From assembly GCF_014836615.1 (NCBI RefSeq), contig NZ_JACSQN010000008.1:62001-126000 (forward strand): DNA of 64,000 nt. Direction: 5' to 3'. The notes under the pieces are model-generated. The model searched no databases and was not told the origin of the DNA. It saw only the letters and a list, made by a program, of their open reading frames with translations. A program made the translations under genes and the position numbers. Origin of the DNA: Sporosarcina quadrami. Its GTDB lineage: Bacteria > Bacillota > Bacilli > Bacillales_A > Planococcaceae. This document shows, one piece after another, positions 42,950-52,332 of this stretch. Numbering within the stretch: the stretch's first letter is position 1; each line of letters begins with the position of its first letter.

Positions 42950-43288
42950 TTATGATCTGTTATTGTCATTTTGATTTCTGGAATTGTTCTGGTTTCTAGA
43001 ATTACTTTGATTTTGTTGTTCATTATAGGAGTTTTGCGGATTATTATAATCATTTTGTTGGGCGCGTGCCTCTCCGCCTTTTTGGCCGATTTCTTCATAG
43101 AATTCTTTGCCATGATCTTGCGCGGTAGCTTCTCCACCTTTTCGTCCGATTTCTTCATAAAAACGTTGATCGTGGTTTTGAGCTGTTGCATCTCCACCCA
43201 TTCGACCTGCTTCTTCGTGGGACATTTTACTACGGTTATTCTGACGTTGATTCTGGTTTTGGTTCCTAGTTTCTCTGTCTTGTGCCAT
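42950..43288 (-). CDS. KGG-repeat general stress protein (GsiB-like)
   Basis: A 112-residue, very hydrophilic protein without hydrophobic core. Three near-identical KGG units (EAGRMGGDATAQNHDQRFYE, IGRKGGEATAQDHGKEFYE, IGQKGGEARAQ) are followed by an Asn/Gln/Ser/Arg-rich tail. This matches stress-induced hydrophilins such as GsiB and YciG, which protect against desiccation and other stress. AAAGGGAGAG precedes the ATG. A sigma-B-like promoter lies 49 bases upstream, in keeping with GsiB control in B. subtilis. Confidence 0.88.
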   Translation of the reverse strand: MAQDRETRNQNQNQRQNNRSKMSHEEAGRMGGDATAQNHDQRFYEEIGRKGGEATAQDHGKEFYEEIGQKGGEARAQQNDYNNPQNSYNEQQNQSNSRNQNNSRNQNDNNRS

Positions 43289-43336
43289 AATGAAAATCTC
43301 TCCCTTTGTTTTATGATTTTATCGTACATCAGTTAT

Positions 43337-43361
43337 ATAACCGCCTATTGTTTTTTAAAAC
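43337..43361 (-). promoter_or_regulatory. Sigma-B-like promoter of the KGG gene
   Basis: On the minus strand GTTTTA, a 13-base spacer and GGTTAT match the sigma-B consensus (GTTTAA, GGGTAT) in 5 of 6 bases each. Confidence 0.6.
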
Positions 43362-43548
43362 ATATATATTTCAAGAAAAATGGAAGATTAAGAGGAACAC
43401 CTTGTTATAGAGCTGTTTATTAGTCTTTATTACATTTATTACAAATAAAAAATAGTGAAAATGTAAATTCCATTAAATTATTAAACATGAAACACCCCTT
43501 CCTTTTAGTATAAAAGGAAAGGGTAATTATGATTATTATAGTAAATTC

Positions 43549-43731
43549 TCAATACTTTCCAAAATTACGCATTGCTTCTTCGCGCCGTTCGTTTTTTTCC
43601 TGTATAGCTTTCAACTCATCACCTTTAGCGAACTTCATCGCTTCTTGTGCAGCGCGTTTATTATCAATCGTCTTTTTCAATCGTTCGACATCATTCGCCC
43701 CATCATTTGGAATCGGTGTAATATCCGGCAT
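43549..43731 (-). CDS. Small charged hypothetical protein
   Basis: A 60-residue protein when started at the ATG at 43731 (behind AAAGGGGCG); the frame continues upstream to 43863 with less typical sequence. It is highly charged and probably one long helix: ANDVERLKKTIDNKRAAQEAMKFAKG followed by KAIQEKNERREEAMRN. No family recognised. It is divergent from yqhH. A hairpin CCTTCCTTTT/AAAAGGAAAGG at 43495-43526 may terminate it. Confidence 0.55.
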   Translation of the reverse strand: MPDITPIPNDGANDVERLKKTIDNKRAAQEAMKFAKGDELKAIQEKNERREEAMRNFGKY

Positions 43732-43899
43732 CCTCATCGCCCCTTTCATTTTTAAAAGCACATTTTTAGTATCACCGAGTTTGAAGGATTTATTTACACT
43801 TCCTGAACGCTGTCTGCTTCCTAATTTACGAATGCTTAACATAGGAATGACAAAGATGGACATTATACATAGAAAGAAAACGATTTCGAGGGGATGTCT

Positions 43900-45432
43900 A
43901 TGCTGATTGAACGTTCTTCAAATTGGAAAGAGAGCTTTACGGAACGTCTGGAAAAAGATGATGGCTGGGATAATTGGACGCTTTACAATATGGCTTACGA
44001 AGTTGCCAAATCTACATTAATCACTGATTTTCGCGGTTTGCAATCTCCTAACTATCTTCCTAACCTCACGCCGTTTGCCCATCAATTGGAAGTTGCGGAA
44101 ACGGTCATTGAGCGAATGAACGGAAAAGCGATTTTGGCTGATGAGGTAGGACTTGGAAAAACGATTGAAGCGGGTCTAATCTTAAAAGAATATATGATAC
44201 GGGGCCTTGTGAAAAAAGCGCTCATACTCGCTCCAGCTTCACTCGTCAATCAATGGATCGATGAATTGAACCGCAAATTCCATATACCTGCCATGCAGTT
44301 CAATAAGAAATACGACCTGAATCATTGCGATATTGTCGTCATGAGCATTGATATGGCAAAGCGAAGTCCCCATAAAGAACGGATTTACGAGCAGGATTTT
44401 GATTTAGTTATTATAGATGAAGCTCATAAATTGAAAAACCATCGAACGAAAAATTACGAGTTCGTCCAACATTTGAAGAAGAAGTTCTGCCTTTTGCTCA
44501 CAGCAACCCCTATTCAAAATGATGTGTTTGAACTGTTTTATTTAATCACGTTATTAAAACCGGGTCATCTCGGCAACTACGAAACGTTCCAATCTGCTTT
44601 TTCTGCGAGCAAGCATAATGTAGAGCACGAAGAGTTTCTCAGGGAACTCGTCAATCAAGTGATGGTGCGCAATACAAGGGAAGCAACGGGCATTAAATGG
44701 CCAGACCGTCACGTGGAAATCATTCCTATCCGTTTTTCTCCAGAAGAGCGCGAATTGTACGATATGATTGCTGCGCTTAAAGAGCATTCCGACGTTTTTT
44801 CTGATGCGTTTTCTGTCATTACATTGCAAAGAGAAATGTGCAGCAGTAAAGAAGCTGTCTTCTATACATTAATGAACATGCGGGAAAAATGTACATCTGC
44901 AGAAGATTTAGCAGCTGTCGATTGCCTAGTCTTGAAATTGCAGGCCTTACAAATGAATTCAAAAGCAGAGCAAGCGTTGAAATTGATTCGGAAAGCAAAT
45001 GATAAAGTGATCATATTCACGGAATATCGAGCAACGCAATCCTATTTGCAAGCGTATTTATATGAAAAAGGCATTACAAGTGTCTTATTCAATGGGAAAT
45101 TCAGCAAAAGCAAACGAGATTGGATGAAACATTTATTCCAACAAAACGCACAAGTGCTTATTGCTACGGAATCAGGGAGCGAAGGCATCAACTTGCAATT
45201 TTGCAATTACGTCGTCAACTATGACTTACCGTGGAATCCGATGAAACTCGAGCAGCGGATTGGGCGTGTGCATCGATTAGGACAACAAAAGGACGTGCAC
45301 ATTTACAACTTAGCAGTAGAAGATACAATCGATGATCATATTGTGGAATTGCTTCATACGAAAATCGGAGTGTTCGAGAAAGTGGTCGGAGAACTTGACG
45401 CGATTTTAACATCCTATAAAATGTCCATTTAA
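43900..45432 (+). CDS. yqhH: SNF2-family helicase YqhH
   Basis: A protein of about 510 residues with two RecA-like lobes. Motif I is LADEVGLGKTIEAGL (about 85-100), motif II DEAH, motif III LLLTATPIQND, motif V ATESGSEGINLQ and motif VI QRIGRVHRLGQ, as in RapA/SNF2 translocases. It lacks the extra domains of RapA and has the length of B. subtilis YqhH. I chose ATG at 43900 because GAGGGG has proper spacing; ATG at 43894 is two bases from it. yqhG follows after 17 bases, as in B. subtilis. Confidence 0.9.
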   Translation: MLIERSSNWKESFTERLEKDDGWDNWTLYNMAYEVAKSTLITDFRGLQSPNYLPNLTPFAHQLEVAETVIERMNGKAILADEVGLGKTIEAGLILKEYMIRGLVKKALILAPASLVNQWIDELNRKFHIPAMQFNKKYDLNHCDIVVMSIDMAKRSPHKERIYEQDFDLVIIDEAHKLKNHRTKNYEFVQHLKKKFCLLLTATPIQNDVFELFYLITLLKPGHLGNYETFQSAFSASKHNVEHEEFLRELVNQVMVRNTREATGIKWPDRHVEIIPIRFSPEERELYDMIAALKEHSDVFSDAFSVITLQREMCSSKEAVFYTLMNMREKCTSAEDLAAVDCLVLKLQALQMNSKAEQALKLIRKANDKVIIFTEYRATQSYLQAYLYEKGITSVLFNGKFSKSKRDWMKHLFQQNAQVLIATESGSEGINLQFCNYVVNYDLPWNPMKLEQRIGRVHRLGQQKDVHIYNLAVEDTIDDHIVELLHTKIGVFEKVVGELDAILTSYKMSI

Positions 45433-45449
45433 CGAAAGGAGTATACCTA

Positions 45450-46250
45450 ATGCTTCCACAACAGATACACAATTATGTGAACCGGTTCTTCCGTGAAAAC
45501 AACTGTCAAATCATTGATGATCAAGGGCATTACATGCGCATCCAGTTGACAATCGACATGGATAAAAAGATTATGAACCGTCCCTATTATTGGCAATACG
45601 TTGAAAGCACGGATGCAGTTCCATGTCCTGCGCAACTCACATTCATCACAGATGTGACGAAAAACAAGGAAGCAGTATTCGGAGAAGTAATCCATTACGG
45701 TTCACGCCGACTCGATCAGCTGTTTCAAGTGACGAGAGAGCAAGGATCTGTTGTTAGAATGTATGAACGCATTCAGCGGACAGATGGTGTAACGATTGTC
45801 CTAACACCGTGGCTAGGTGTCAATTTTAAAGTAACCTATTCGAGTGATCAGACAAAGGAGTCCCTCTATTCGTTAGGGATGAATTTGATGACTGGTCAAA
45901 TGGTCGATGGCTTCCAAGAGTTTTTGAATGAAGTCCGACTCGATGCAAAGACGTCTGAACATGTATTCAACTTACCGTATACAATCAAACCGTTGAGGGC
46001 GCTGGGAAGGATGGAACTGGCCATAATGGATTTGATCAAGCAAGATGATCATAGTTGGATTGAAGATGTGCACAAGAGATGGAAAAAAGATCGAAATGTA
46101 TTGGAGTATTTTTACGAAGGAGTAGAGGAACGACCTGATAGTTACGATGTGGAGAAAAAGGCGATGGAAGAGCAATATGAACCTAGGATTAAGATTGAAA
46201 TTGTAAATGGAGGCTTATTTTATTTGAAAGCCATGCAAGCTGGTTACTGA
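45450..46250 (+). CDS. yqhG: YqhG-family protein
   Basis: A 266-residue soluble protein recognised from its place behind yqhH and its start QIHNYVNRFFRENNCQIID. It has a beta-rich N-terminal half and a helical C-terminal half ending LKAMQAGY. Function unknown; constant linkage with the SNF2 protein suggests joint action. AAAGGAG lies before the ATG. An imperfect GGCTTTGCTA/TAGCGAAGCC terminator follows at 46265-46302. Confidence 0.85.
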   Translation: MLPQQIHNYVNRFFRENNCQIIDDQGHYMRIQLTIDMDKKIMNRPYYWQYVESTDAVPCPAQLTFITDVTKNKEAVFGEVIHYGSRRLDQLFQVTREQGSVVRMYERIQRTDGVTIVLTPWLGVNFKVTYSSDQTKESLYSLGMNLMTGQMVDGFQEFLNEVRLDAKTSEHVFNLPYTIKPLRALGRMELAIMDLIKQDDHSWIEDVHKRWKKDRNVLEYFYEGVEERPDSYDVEKKAMEEQYEPRIKIEIVNGGLFYLKAMQAGY

Positions 46251-46264
46251 ATATAGACGAAAAG

Positions 46265-46302
46265 CGGCTTTGCTATTTACTGTAGCGAAGCCATTTTGTT
46301 TA
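46265..46302 (+). terminator. Terminator of yqhH-yqhG
   Basis: GGCTTTGCTA and TAGCGAAGCC arms (one G-U) around TTTACTG, followed by ATTTTGTTT. Confidence 0.7.
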
Positions 46303-46387
46303 AAAAAAGTTTAGGGAGTCGAAAGGGTTTTTAGTAGTCCACGACGAATAGAGAGAGAGACGTATTAAAATAAAAGGGGTGCAGTAC

Positions 46388-47962
46388 ATGACAGTTCAAC
46401 AGTTTTTGAATAACTATAATGAAGAAGTCCGAAAACTACATATCGAAAGCGCAAGTAATTCATGGAAAGCAAATACTACGGGTGAAGAACAATGGAGAAA
46501 TAAAACAGCACAAGCACAAACCGCCTACAAACTGTATTTGGCGGATAAAGAACGTTTCGAGCAAGTGAAAGTCTATTTGAAACAAGAAGATTTGACAGAT
46601 CTTGAAAAGCGGCAGCTCGATGTGATCCATAATGGGATGGCACAGAACCAGATCCCGGAGGAGGACCTGAAAGAAATGGTAGAGCTGTCTACGGAATTGA
46701 TCGGGGTCTTCAATACATTCCGGTCGGAAATCGATGGGCAGTCGGTGACTGAAAACGATATCCGTCAGATTCTTGTCAAAAGTAATGATTCTGCGGAGCG
46801 GGAGAAAGCGTGGCTTGCGAGCAAGCAAATCGGCAAGGAAGTGGAAGAAAAACTTTTAGTATTAGTGAAGAAAAGAAATGAAGTGGCCCGTTCATTAGGC
46901 TACGCCAACTACCATGAAATGAGCTTTGCATTACAGGATTTAGATCGTGAGGAAGTATTTTCGATATTCCGTGAGTTGAAGGAACTGTCCGACAAACCTT
47001 TCGGGGAGCTAAAGCAAGAAATCGATGCAGATTTGGCAGAACGTTTCAATCTATCGGTCGATGAGTTGCGTCCATGGCATTACGGCGATCCGTTTTTCCA
47101 AGAAGCACCTGCGCTGAAAGGGCTCGATCTAGATCCATTTTATGACGGGAAAGACCTGGAAGGCTTGACGGTAGATACGTTCAAGAGCACAGGCATGGAT
47201 ATTACGGATATGATTGAAAACAGTGATCTGTATCCAAGGGACAATAAAAACCAACACGCATTCTGTACAGATATCGACCGTGAAGGGGATACGCGTGTCT
47301 TATGCAACAATACGCAATCGGATTATTGGTCCACAACGATGTTGCACGAATTCGGCCATGCCGTCTATTTCAAATATATCGACAGTGACCTGCCATTCAT
47401 CTTGCGCACGCCGGCACATACGCTGACGACGGAAGCGATTGCAATGCTGTATGGTCGCTTCAGCAAAAATCCGGCATGGCTTGAGAAATTTATCGAGTTG
47501 GATAAATCCCAAGTTGCAGAGCTCACACCGCTCATCGAAAAATCGTTGCGCTGGCAAATGCTCATAGCAGGAAGATGGATGATGACATTCACCTTCTTCG
47601 AACGGGAACTGTATGAAAATCCCGATCAGGATTTGAACACGCTTTGGTGGAAAATTGTCAAAGACACTCAATTTGTCAATCCTCCTGACAATCAGGATTA
47701 TCCACATTGGGCAGCAAAAATCCATTTCACTCTGGCACCGGTTTATTACCAGAACTATTTGCTTGGCGAGTTGACGACTTCACAGCTACAAGCGTTTATC
47801 GAAAAAGAAGTAACAGAGGATTTATTCACGGAAAAAGCGGGTGAATTCCTCATTAACGAGTTTTTCAAACCGGGTGCACGTTATCCGTGGAATGAAAAGA
47901 TTGAAAAAGCGACGGGTGAAAAATTGAATCCCCAACATTTCATCGATCAGTTCGTGAAGTGA
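46388..47962 (+). CDS. M2/M3-like zinc metallopeptidase
   Basis: A 524-residue, mostly helical peptidase of the gluzincin class. The zinc site is TTMLHEFGHAVYF (HExxH, about residue 320), with the third ligand Glu in TLTTEAIAMLYG about 25 residues later. Length and the helical frame match the bacterial group usually labelled M2 (ACE-like) or M3-like. No signal peptide, so cytosolic. ATG at 46388 follows AAAGGGGTG; GTG at 46379 is an alternative. Likely cleaves peptides. Terminator follows. Confidence 0.87.
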   Translation: MTVQQFLNNYNEEVRKLHIESASNSWKANTTGEEQWRNKTAQAQTAYKLYLADKERFEQVKVYLKQEDLTDLEKRQLDVIHNGMAQNQIPEEDLKEMVELSTELIGVFNTFRSEIDGQSVTENDIRQILVKSNDSAEREKAWLASKQIGKEVEEKLLVLVKKRNEVARSLGYANYHEMSFALQDLDREEVFSIFRELKELSDKPFGELKQEIDADLAERFNLSVDELRPWHYGDPFFQEAPALKGLDLDPFYDGKDLEGLTVDTFKSTGMDITDMIENSDLYPRDNKNQHAFCTDIDREGDTRVLCNNTQSDYWSTTMLHEFGHAVYFKYIDSDLPFILRTPAHTLTTEAIAMLYGRFSKNPAWLEKFIELDKSQVAELTPLIEKSLRWQMLIAGRWMMTFTFFERELYENPDQDLNTLWWKIVKDTQFVNPPDNQDYPHWAAKIHFTLAPVYYQNYLLGELTTSQLQAFIEKEVTEDLFTEKAGEFLINEFFKPGARYPWNEKIEKATGEKLNPQHFIDQFVK

Positions 47963-47987
47963 TGGATATCCAACGACCATAGTATAC

Positions 47988-48024
47988 AACCTATCCAGTT
48001 CACTTTTGCTGGATGGGTTTTTTT
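47988..48024 (+). terminator. Intrinsic terminator of the peptidase gene
   Basis: AACCTATCCAG and CTGGATGGGTT arms followed by TTTTTT, 26 bases after the stop codon. Confidence 0.85.
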
Positions 48025-48186
48025 GTCTGTTTTTAATGAAAGTCGAGATTTCGTACAGTATGTGCACGGTTATGGAAGATATGGACAGAAGTTATTGCCC
48101 TACACTAAGATAGGCGATATTGTAGGAAGTATGAAATCTAAATTGTTAGCCTAATAGAGTTATTCAAAAATGGGGGAATGAAAAAA

Positions 48187-48528
48187 ATGACAGCGTTTAC
48201 AAACGTTACACCAGAAAACTTTGAACAAGAAGTACTTGAATCTGAAACTCCAGTCGTTCTAATCTTTTCAACAGATAATTGTGGAGCATGTGAAGCAATG
48301 GATCCCGTCAGCAAAGAATTCGCGGAAGAGTTTGAAGGCAAGTTGCTCTTTAAAAAAGTCTATGCAAAAACAGAAGAAGTGATTGCAGAATCACATGAAC
48401 TCGTAAACAAATACGATATCATGGGCTTTCCGTCTGTGATTTTATTCCAAAAAGGACAAGAGCCAAAAGTGAATCTTGGCCATATGGATCGTCAGTTCTA
48501 CTTGGAATTCATTTCTCAAGCTTTATAA
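48187..48528 (+). CDS. Thioredoxin-family protein (CGAC active site)
   Basis: A 113-residue thioredoxin fold. The active site is CGAC in FSTDNCGACEAMDP, instead of the usual CGPC, and the cis-proline is in IMGFPSVILF. Without Pro between the cysteines the redox potential should be less reducing, as in thioredoxin-like reductases of special targets. ATG at 48187 follows GGGGG by ten bases; ATG at 48178 is very close to it. No signal peptide. Monocistronic. Confidence 0.88.
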   Translation: MTAFTNVTPENFEQEVLESETPVVLIFSTDNCGACEAMDPVSKEFAEEFEGKLLFKKVYAKTEEVIAESHELVNKYDIMGFPSVILFQKGQEPKVNLGHMDRQFYLEFISQAL

Positions 48529-48632
48529 AAAATCATTCCAAGACAGTTTTTTTTATGATGAATTAACAGAAATTTAAAACAATCAAAAGTGCTTGTATAT
48601 TGTCTTGATGTAGTGAATAAGGAGGTACTTGA

Positions 48633-50402
48633 ATGGTTACAAAGCCTGAAAAAGAAGAATCGATATTTGCCAAAGCCGATGCCCAGGAGCGAGGTATCTG
48701 GAAATCCTATTTTAAACTTATATTCAAAGCGAAAATTCCTTGGGTATGGATGATCATCGTAATCGCTGTATGGATTTTATCCGCACAATTGACACTTATG
48801 CTGCCAGGATATTCATCTAAGATTATGACTGGGGTCATAACAAAACCAGTCATCTATGGCGCGGTCATCGTTATCGTTTTAGGTACGCTAATATCAGGGG
48901 TCGTCCGTTATCTAAACAATTTACTGAACTTCAAAATCGATGTCCGTTATCGTTCGTTAATTTGGAATCGTATTATGAAATCGCCTATGAATATGTTTGA
49001 TCATGTGAAGCCGACAGAGATGATCAGTCGGATAACAACGGATTCAGCGACAATCAGTAACGTATTAGGTACATGGTTACCTTCTACAATTGCTACAGTT
49101 TATACGACTTTTGGCGTTATTGCCGTACTATTTACATATAATTGGAGATTGGCTCTTGCGGTCATGTTCTACATTCCGATCAATATTCTCTTTAACGTCT
49201 ATTACGGAAAATGGAGTTACCGCGTCAATAAAATCACATTTAACAGACTTTCCAAACTGACATCTTTCTTATCCGAACTTCTGATGAGTGTTCCTGTCAT
49301 TAAAACATTTGTTACAGAATCTAAAGAAGATTTACGTGGGCAGCAAAACTTACAATATTACTATAAAGCGAATTTAAAGCGGTCGATTGTTGCATGGATT
49401 GAAAATCCGGTATCTCAGTTTCTAGGTATCATTCAAAATATCATCATCATCGGATACGGAGTCTTCTTGTTGAAAGCTGATTTGATAACGATGACAGAAT
49501 GGGTTGGATTCTTCCTATATGTCGGTATGCTTTCAGGAACAATCAGCGTCTACTTCATGGTGTATATTGAATTGAAAAATAGCCAAGGAGCGACAACTCG
49601 TATTTCAGAACTGATGGATAATGAACTGGAAGTGTACGATAAAGGAGAATCAATTGACCGTCTGACAGGTGATATTACCTTTACTAATGTCGCTTTTGGA
49701 TATGGTGATAAAAATGTCTTCTCCAACTTGAATTTCACGATACCTAAAGGTAAGAAAACAGCGATTGTCGGTCCAAGTGGAAGTGGCAAGTCGACTGTCT
49801 TTGCACTATTACAGCAGTTTTACACACCACAACTCGGCACAATCAAAGCAGATGGAAAACCGATTGCAGAATATGACCTACATAGCTGGCGTAATCTTTT
49901 TTCAGTCGTCGACCAAGATAGCTTGCTTATTTCAGGAACAGTCCGTGAAAATATCATCTACGGCATGAATCGTGAAGTGTCAGATGCGGAAATAGCAGAA
50001 GCTGCAGATAAAGCGAACGCACTTTTATTCATCGAAGAGCTGGAATTCGGGTTTGACACATATGTCGGGGAAGCCGGTTCGAACCTTTCAGGTGGACAAC
50101 GCCAACGGGTTGCAATTGCCAGAGCGATATTACGTAATTCCGATATCCTATTATTGGACGAAGCAACAGCGAGCCTCGACAGTAAGGCGGAACAATTTGT
50201 GCAGGAAGCGATTCATACACTTATGGAAGGACGTACATCTGTCGTCATTTCTCACGACCTGTCCAATATCCAGGATGCGGATCAAATCATCCTCATCAAC
50301 GAAGGCGAAGTAGATGGAGCAGGTACGCACAAAGAGCTATTGAAATCGAATGAACTATATCGTGAGTTTGTCCGTTTACACCAAAAATCATCTGCGCAGT
50401 AA
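48633..50402 (+). CDS. ABC exporter half-transporter 1
   Basis: A 589-residue fusion of six membrane helices (residues 25-320) and an ATPase domain: Walker A GPSGSGKST, Q-loop VDQDSLLISG, signature NLSGGQRQR, Walker B ILLLDEATASLD with catalytic Glu, and His switch SHDLS. AAGGAGG precedes the ATG. The second half-transporter follows after 33 bases, so they may form a heterodimer similar to LmrCD or BmrCD, probably for drugs, lipids or peptides. Confidence 0.92.
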   Translation: MVTKPEKEESIFAKADAQERGIWKSYFKLIFKAKIPWVWMIIVIAVWILSAQLTLMLPGYSSKIMTGVITKPVIYGAVIVIVLGTLISGVVRYLNNLLNFKIDVRYRSLIWNRIMKSPMNMFDHVKPTEMISRITTDSATISNVLGTWLPSTIATVYTTFGVIAVLFTYNWRLALAVMFYIPINILFNVYYGKWSYRVNKITFNRLSKLTSFLSELLMSVPVIKTFVTESKEDLRGQQNLQYYYKANLKRSIVAWIENPVSQFLGIIQNIIIIGYGVFLLKADLITMTEWVGFFLYVGMLSGTISVYFMVYIELKNSQGATTRISELMDNELEVYDKGESIDRLTGDITFTNVAFGYGDKNVFSNLNFTIPKGKKTAIVGPSGSGKSTVFALLQQFYTPQLGTIKADGKPIAEYDLHSWRNLFSVVDQDSLLISGTVRENIIYGMNREVSDAEIAEAADKANALLFIEELEFGFDTYVGEAGSNLSGGQRQRVAIARAILRNSDILLLDEATASLDSKAEQFVQEAIHTLMEGRTSVVISHDLSNIQDADQIILINEGEVDGAGTHKELLKSNELYREFVRLHQKSSAQ

Positions 50403-50435
50403 AGGATATGTTCATACTTAGAAGGAGGTATTTAC

Positions 50436-52181
50436 ATGGAAGAGAATAAGAAGCGCGGATGGAAAGGCTTTTTTGGACTCGTCAAAAAATCCAAACTGCC
50501 ATGGGGATTGTATATCATTGGGTTGATTTTCGGATTCGCAGGGGCCGGCCTCGGACTTCTATTGCCGCAATATACGATGAAAATCATAGATGGTCAAATA
50601 TTTGATAACAAAGTGGTTTTTGCATACATTGGATTAGGTATTTTGGCCGCCATTCTTGCTGCCAGTTCAGCATTATTCAGTGCAATAGCAGGCCCGATCG
50701 CAAAAAGAAATATCCAACAAACAGTTTGGACGAAATTAATGCGAATGCCGATACCTGAATATAACAAACAACCGTCCCAACAACTGATCAGCCGTATTAC
50801 AGTTGACCCGGGATACATTGATATCGTAGTGAAAAATGCTAAAGCAACAATTCTAGCGACATTCACGTTAGTATCTTCGATTGCAATCATGTATAACATG
50901 AACGTCAAGCTGACATTGGCGCTTTTACCGGTCATTCCGTACATCTTGATCGTCACGGCTGGCGTCGGGCATTACACACAGAAGACACAGCTCGGTGTAC
51001 AAGCCAGATTTGCAGGGATTACTGCGTTTTTCGCAGAAAGACTACAGCGAATGCGCCTTGTAAAGTCATTCGGTAAAGAGGAAGAGGAAATTGAGCATGG
51101 TGATGAAGTTCTGCTAAAGCACTACACAGCAGAGAAAAAACGGGCTATTGTCGACCTGTTTGCTGAACCGCTCATGCAAAGTACACAGGCGATCGTCGTC
51201 GGAACTGTACTTATCTATGGTGGAATTTTAGTAGGGAACGGCGAAATGCGTGTCAGTGAATTGATCGGTTTTTACATGTACGTTCAGTTCATCCATAACA
51301 ATGTCCTAAAATACGGGATTCTTTGGCAGACGCTCAAACAAGCTAGAGGAGCAACGGAAAACATTGCAGATATTGTTGAGGGTGAAGATGAAGATTTGAA
51401 ACGACAAAAACCGATGGCACCAGAAATCGGCAAAGACTTGGACTTCGAGAATGTTTCATTCGGCTATACGGACCGCAAAGTCCTGAATAACTTGAACTTG
51501 ACGATTCCAGCAGGCAAAGTGACGGCTTTCGTAGGCCCGAGTGGGTGTGGGAAATCGACAATCTTGAAATTGGTTGAGCGTTTTTACAAACCAGGCGTCG
51601 GTCGTGTAATGATCGGGAATACGCCTGCTGAAGCGATTCACGTCGATGACTGGCGCCGTTCGATTGCCTATGTTGCGCAAGCTAGTCCACTCATTTCCGG
51701 TACTATCCGCGATAACATTACGTACGGTCTGGATCACGAGGCATCCATTGAAGAATTGCGTCAGGCGGCAGAACATGCTGATGCACTGAGCTTCATCGAG
51801 AAATTCCCAGAAGGCTTCGATACAGAAGTAGGGGAGTTCGGTTCTAAGTTGTCAGGCGGACAACGTCAACGTATTGCCATTGCTCGTGCATTCATTAAAA
51901 ATGCACCCATTCTCTTGTTGGATGAAGCGACAGCAAGCCTGGATGCAAAGTCGGAACATGCTGTCCAAAAGGCGCTGAAGGAATTGATGAAGAACCGCAC
52001 GACAATCATTGTTGCGCATGATATGGACCTCGTTAAGGAGGCTGACCAGATCATTGTCATTGATAAAGGACAAGCAATCGATCAAGGTACACATAAGCAA
52101 TTGTTAAAGAGCAATGAATTATATCGTCAGCTCGTTGATATCCAGACAGAAAAAGATGGGCGGATGTCATTTGAATTTTAA
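50436..52181 (+). CDS. ABC exporter half-transporter 2
   Basis: A 581-residue half-transporter with six helices and an ATPase: Walker A GPSGCGKST, Q-loop VAQASPLISG, signature KLSGGQRQR, Walker B ILLLDEATASLD, His switch AHDMD. All catalytic residues are intact, as in the preceding gene. Many heterodimeric exporters have one degenerate site; here neither is, so two homodimers or a symmetric heterodimer are possible. GAAGGAGG precedes the ATG. The pair ends in a terminator at 52191-52228. Confidence 0.92.
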   Translation: MEENKKRGWKGFFGLVKKSKLPWGLYIIGLIFGFAGAGLGLLLPQYTMKIIDGQIFDNKVVFAYIGLGILAAILAASSALFSAIAGPIAKRNIQQTVWTKLMRMPIPEYNKQPSQQLISRITVDPGYIDIVVKNAKATILATFTLVSSIAIMYNMNVKLTLALLPVIPYILIVTAGVGHYTQKTQLGVQARFAGITAFFAERLQRMRLVKSFGKEEEEIEHGDEVLLKHYTAEKKRAIVDLFAEPLMQSTQAIVVGTVLIYGGILVGNGEMRVSELIGFYMYVQFIHNNVLKYGILWQTLKQARGATENIADIVEGEDEDLKRQKPMAPEIGKDLDFENVSFGYTDRKVLNNLNLTIPAGKVTAFVGPSGCGKSTILKLVERFYKPGVGRVMIGNTPAEAIHVDDWRRSIAYVAQASPLISGTIRDNITYGLDHEASIEELRQAAEHADALSFIEKFPEGFDTEVGEFGSKLSGGQRQRIAIARAFIKNAPILLLDEATASLDAKSEHAVQKALKELMKNRTTIIVAHDMDLVKEADQIIVIDKGQAIDQGTHKQLLKSNELYRQLVDIQTEKDGRMSFEF

Positions 52182-52190
52182 GTACTATCA

Positions 52191-52228
52191 AAATGGCGGA
52201 GGGAGCTATAGGCTTTCTCCATTTTTTT
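52191..52228 (+). terminator. Terminator of the ABC exporter operon
   Basis: AATGGCGGAG and CTCCATT arms around GGAGCTATAGGCTTT, followed by TTTTTT. Confidence 0.65.
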
Positions 52229-52332
52229 GTGGTGAAGATCGAGCTGTCTAACATACGGGCCTATTTGATTAATCTATTTGTAAAATACGTGTACTATTAA
52301 AGGAACAACATATGGATTAAGGAGGAAATACT

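Noticed and set aside
42971..43423. Plus-strand hydrophobic ORF over the KGG gene
   Set aside because: It is the mirror of codons for charged repeats and lacks a ribosome site; the minus-strand KGG repeats are a known protein type.
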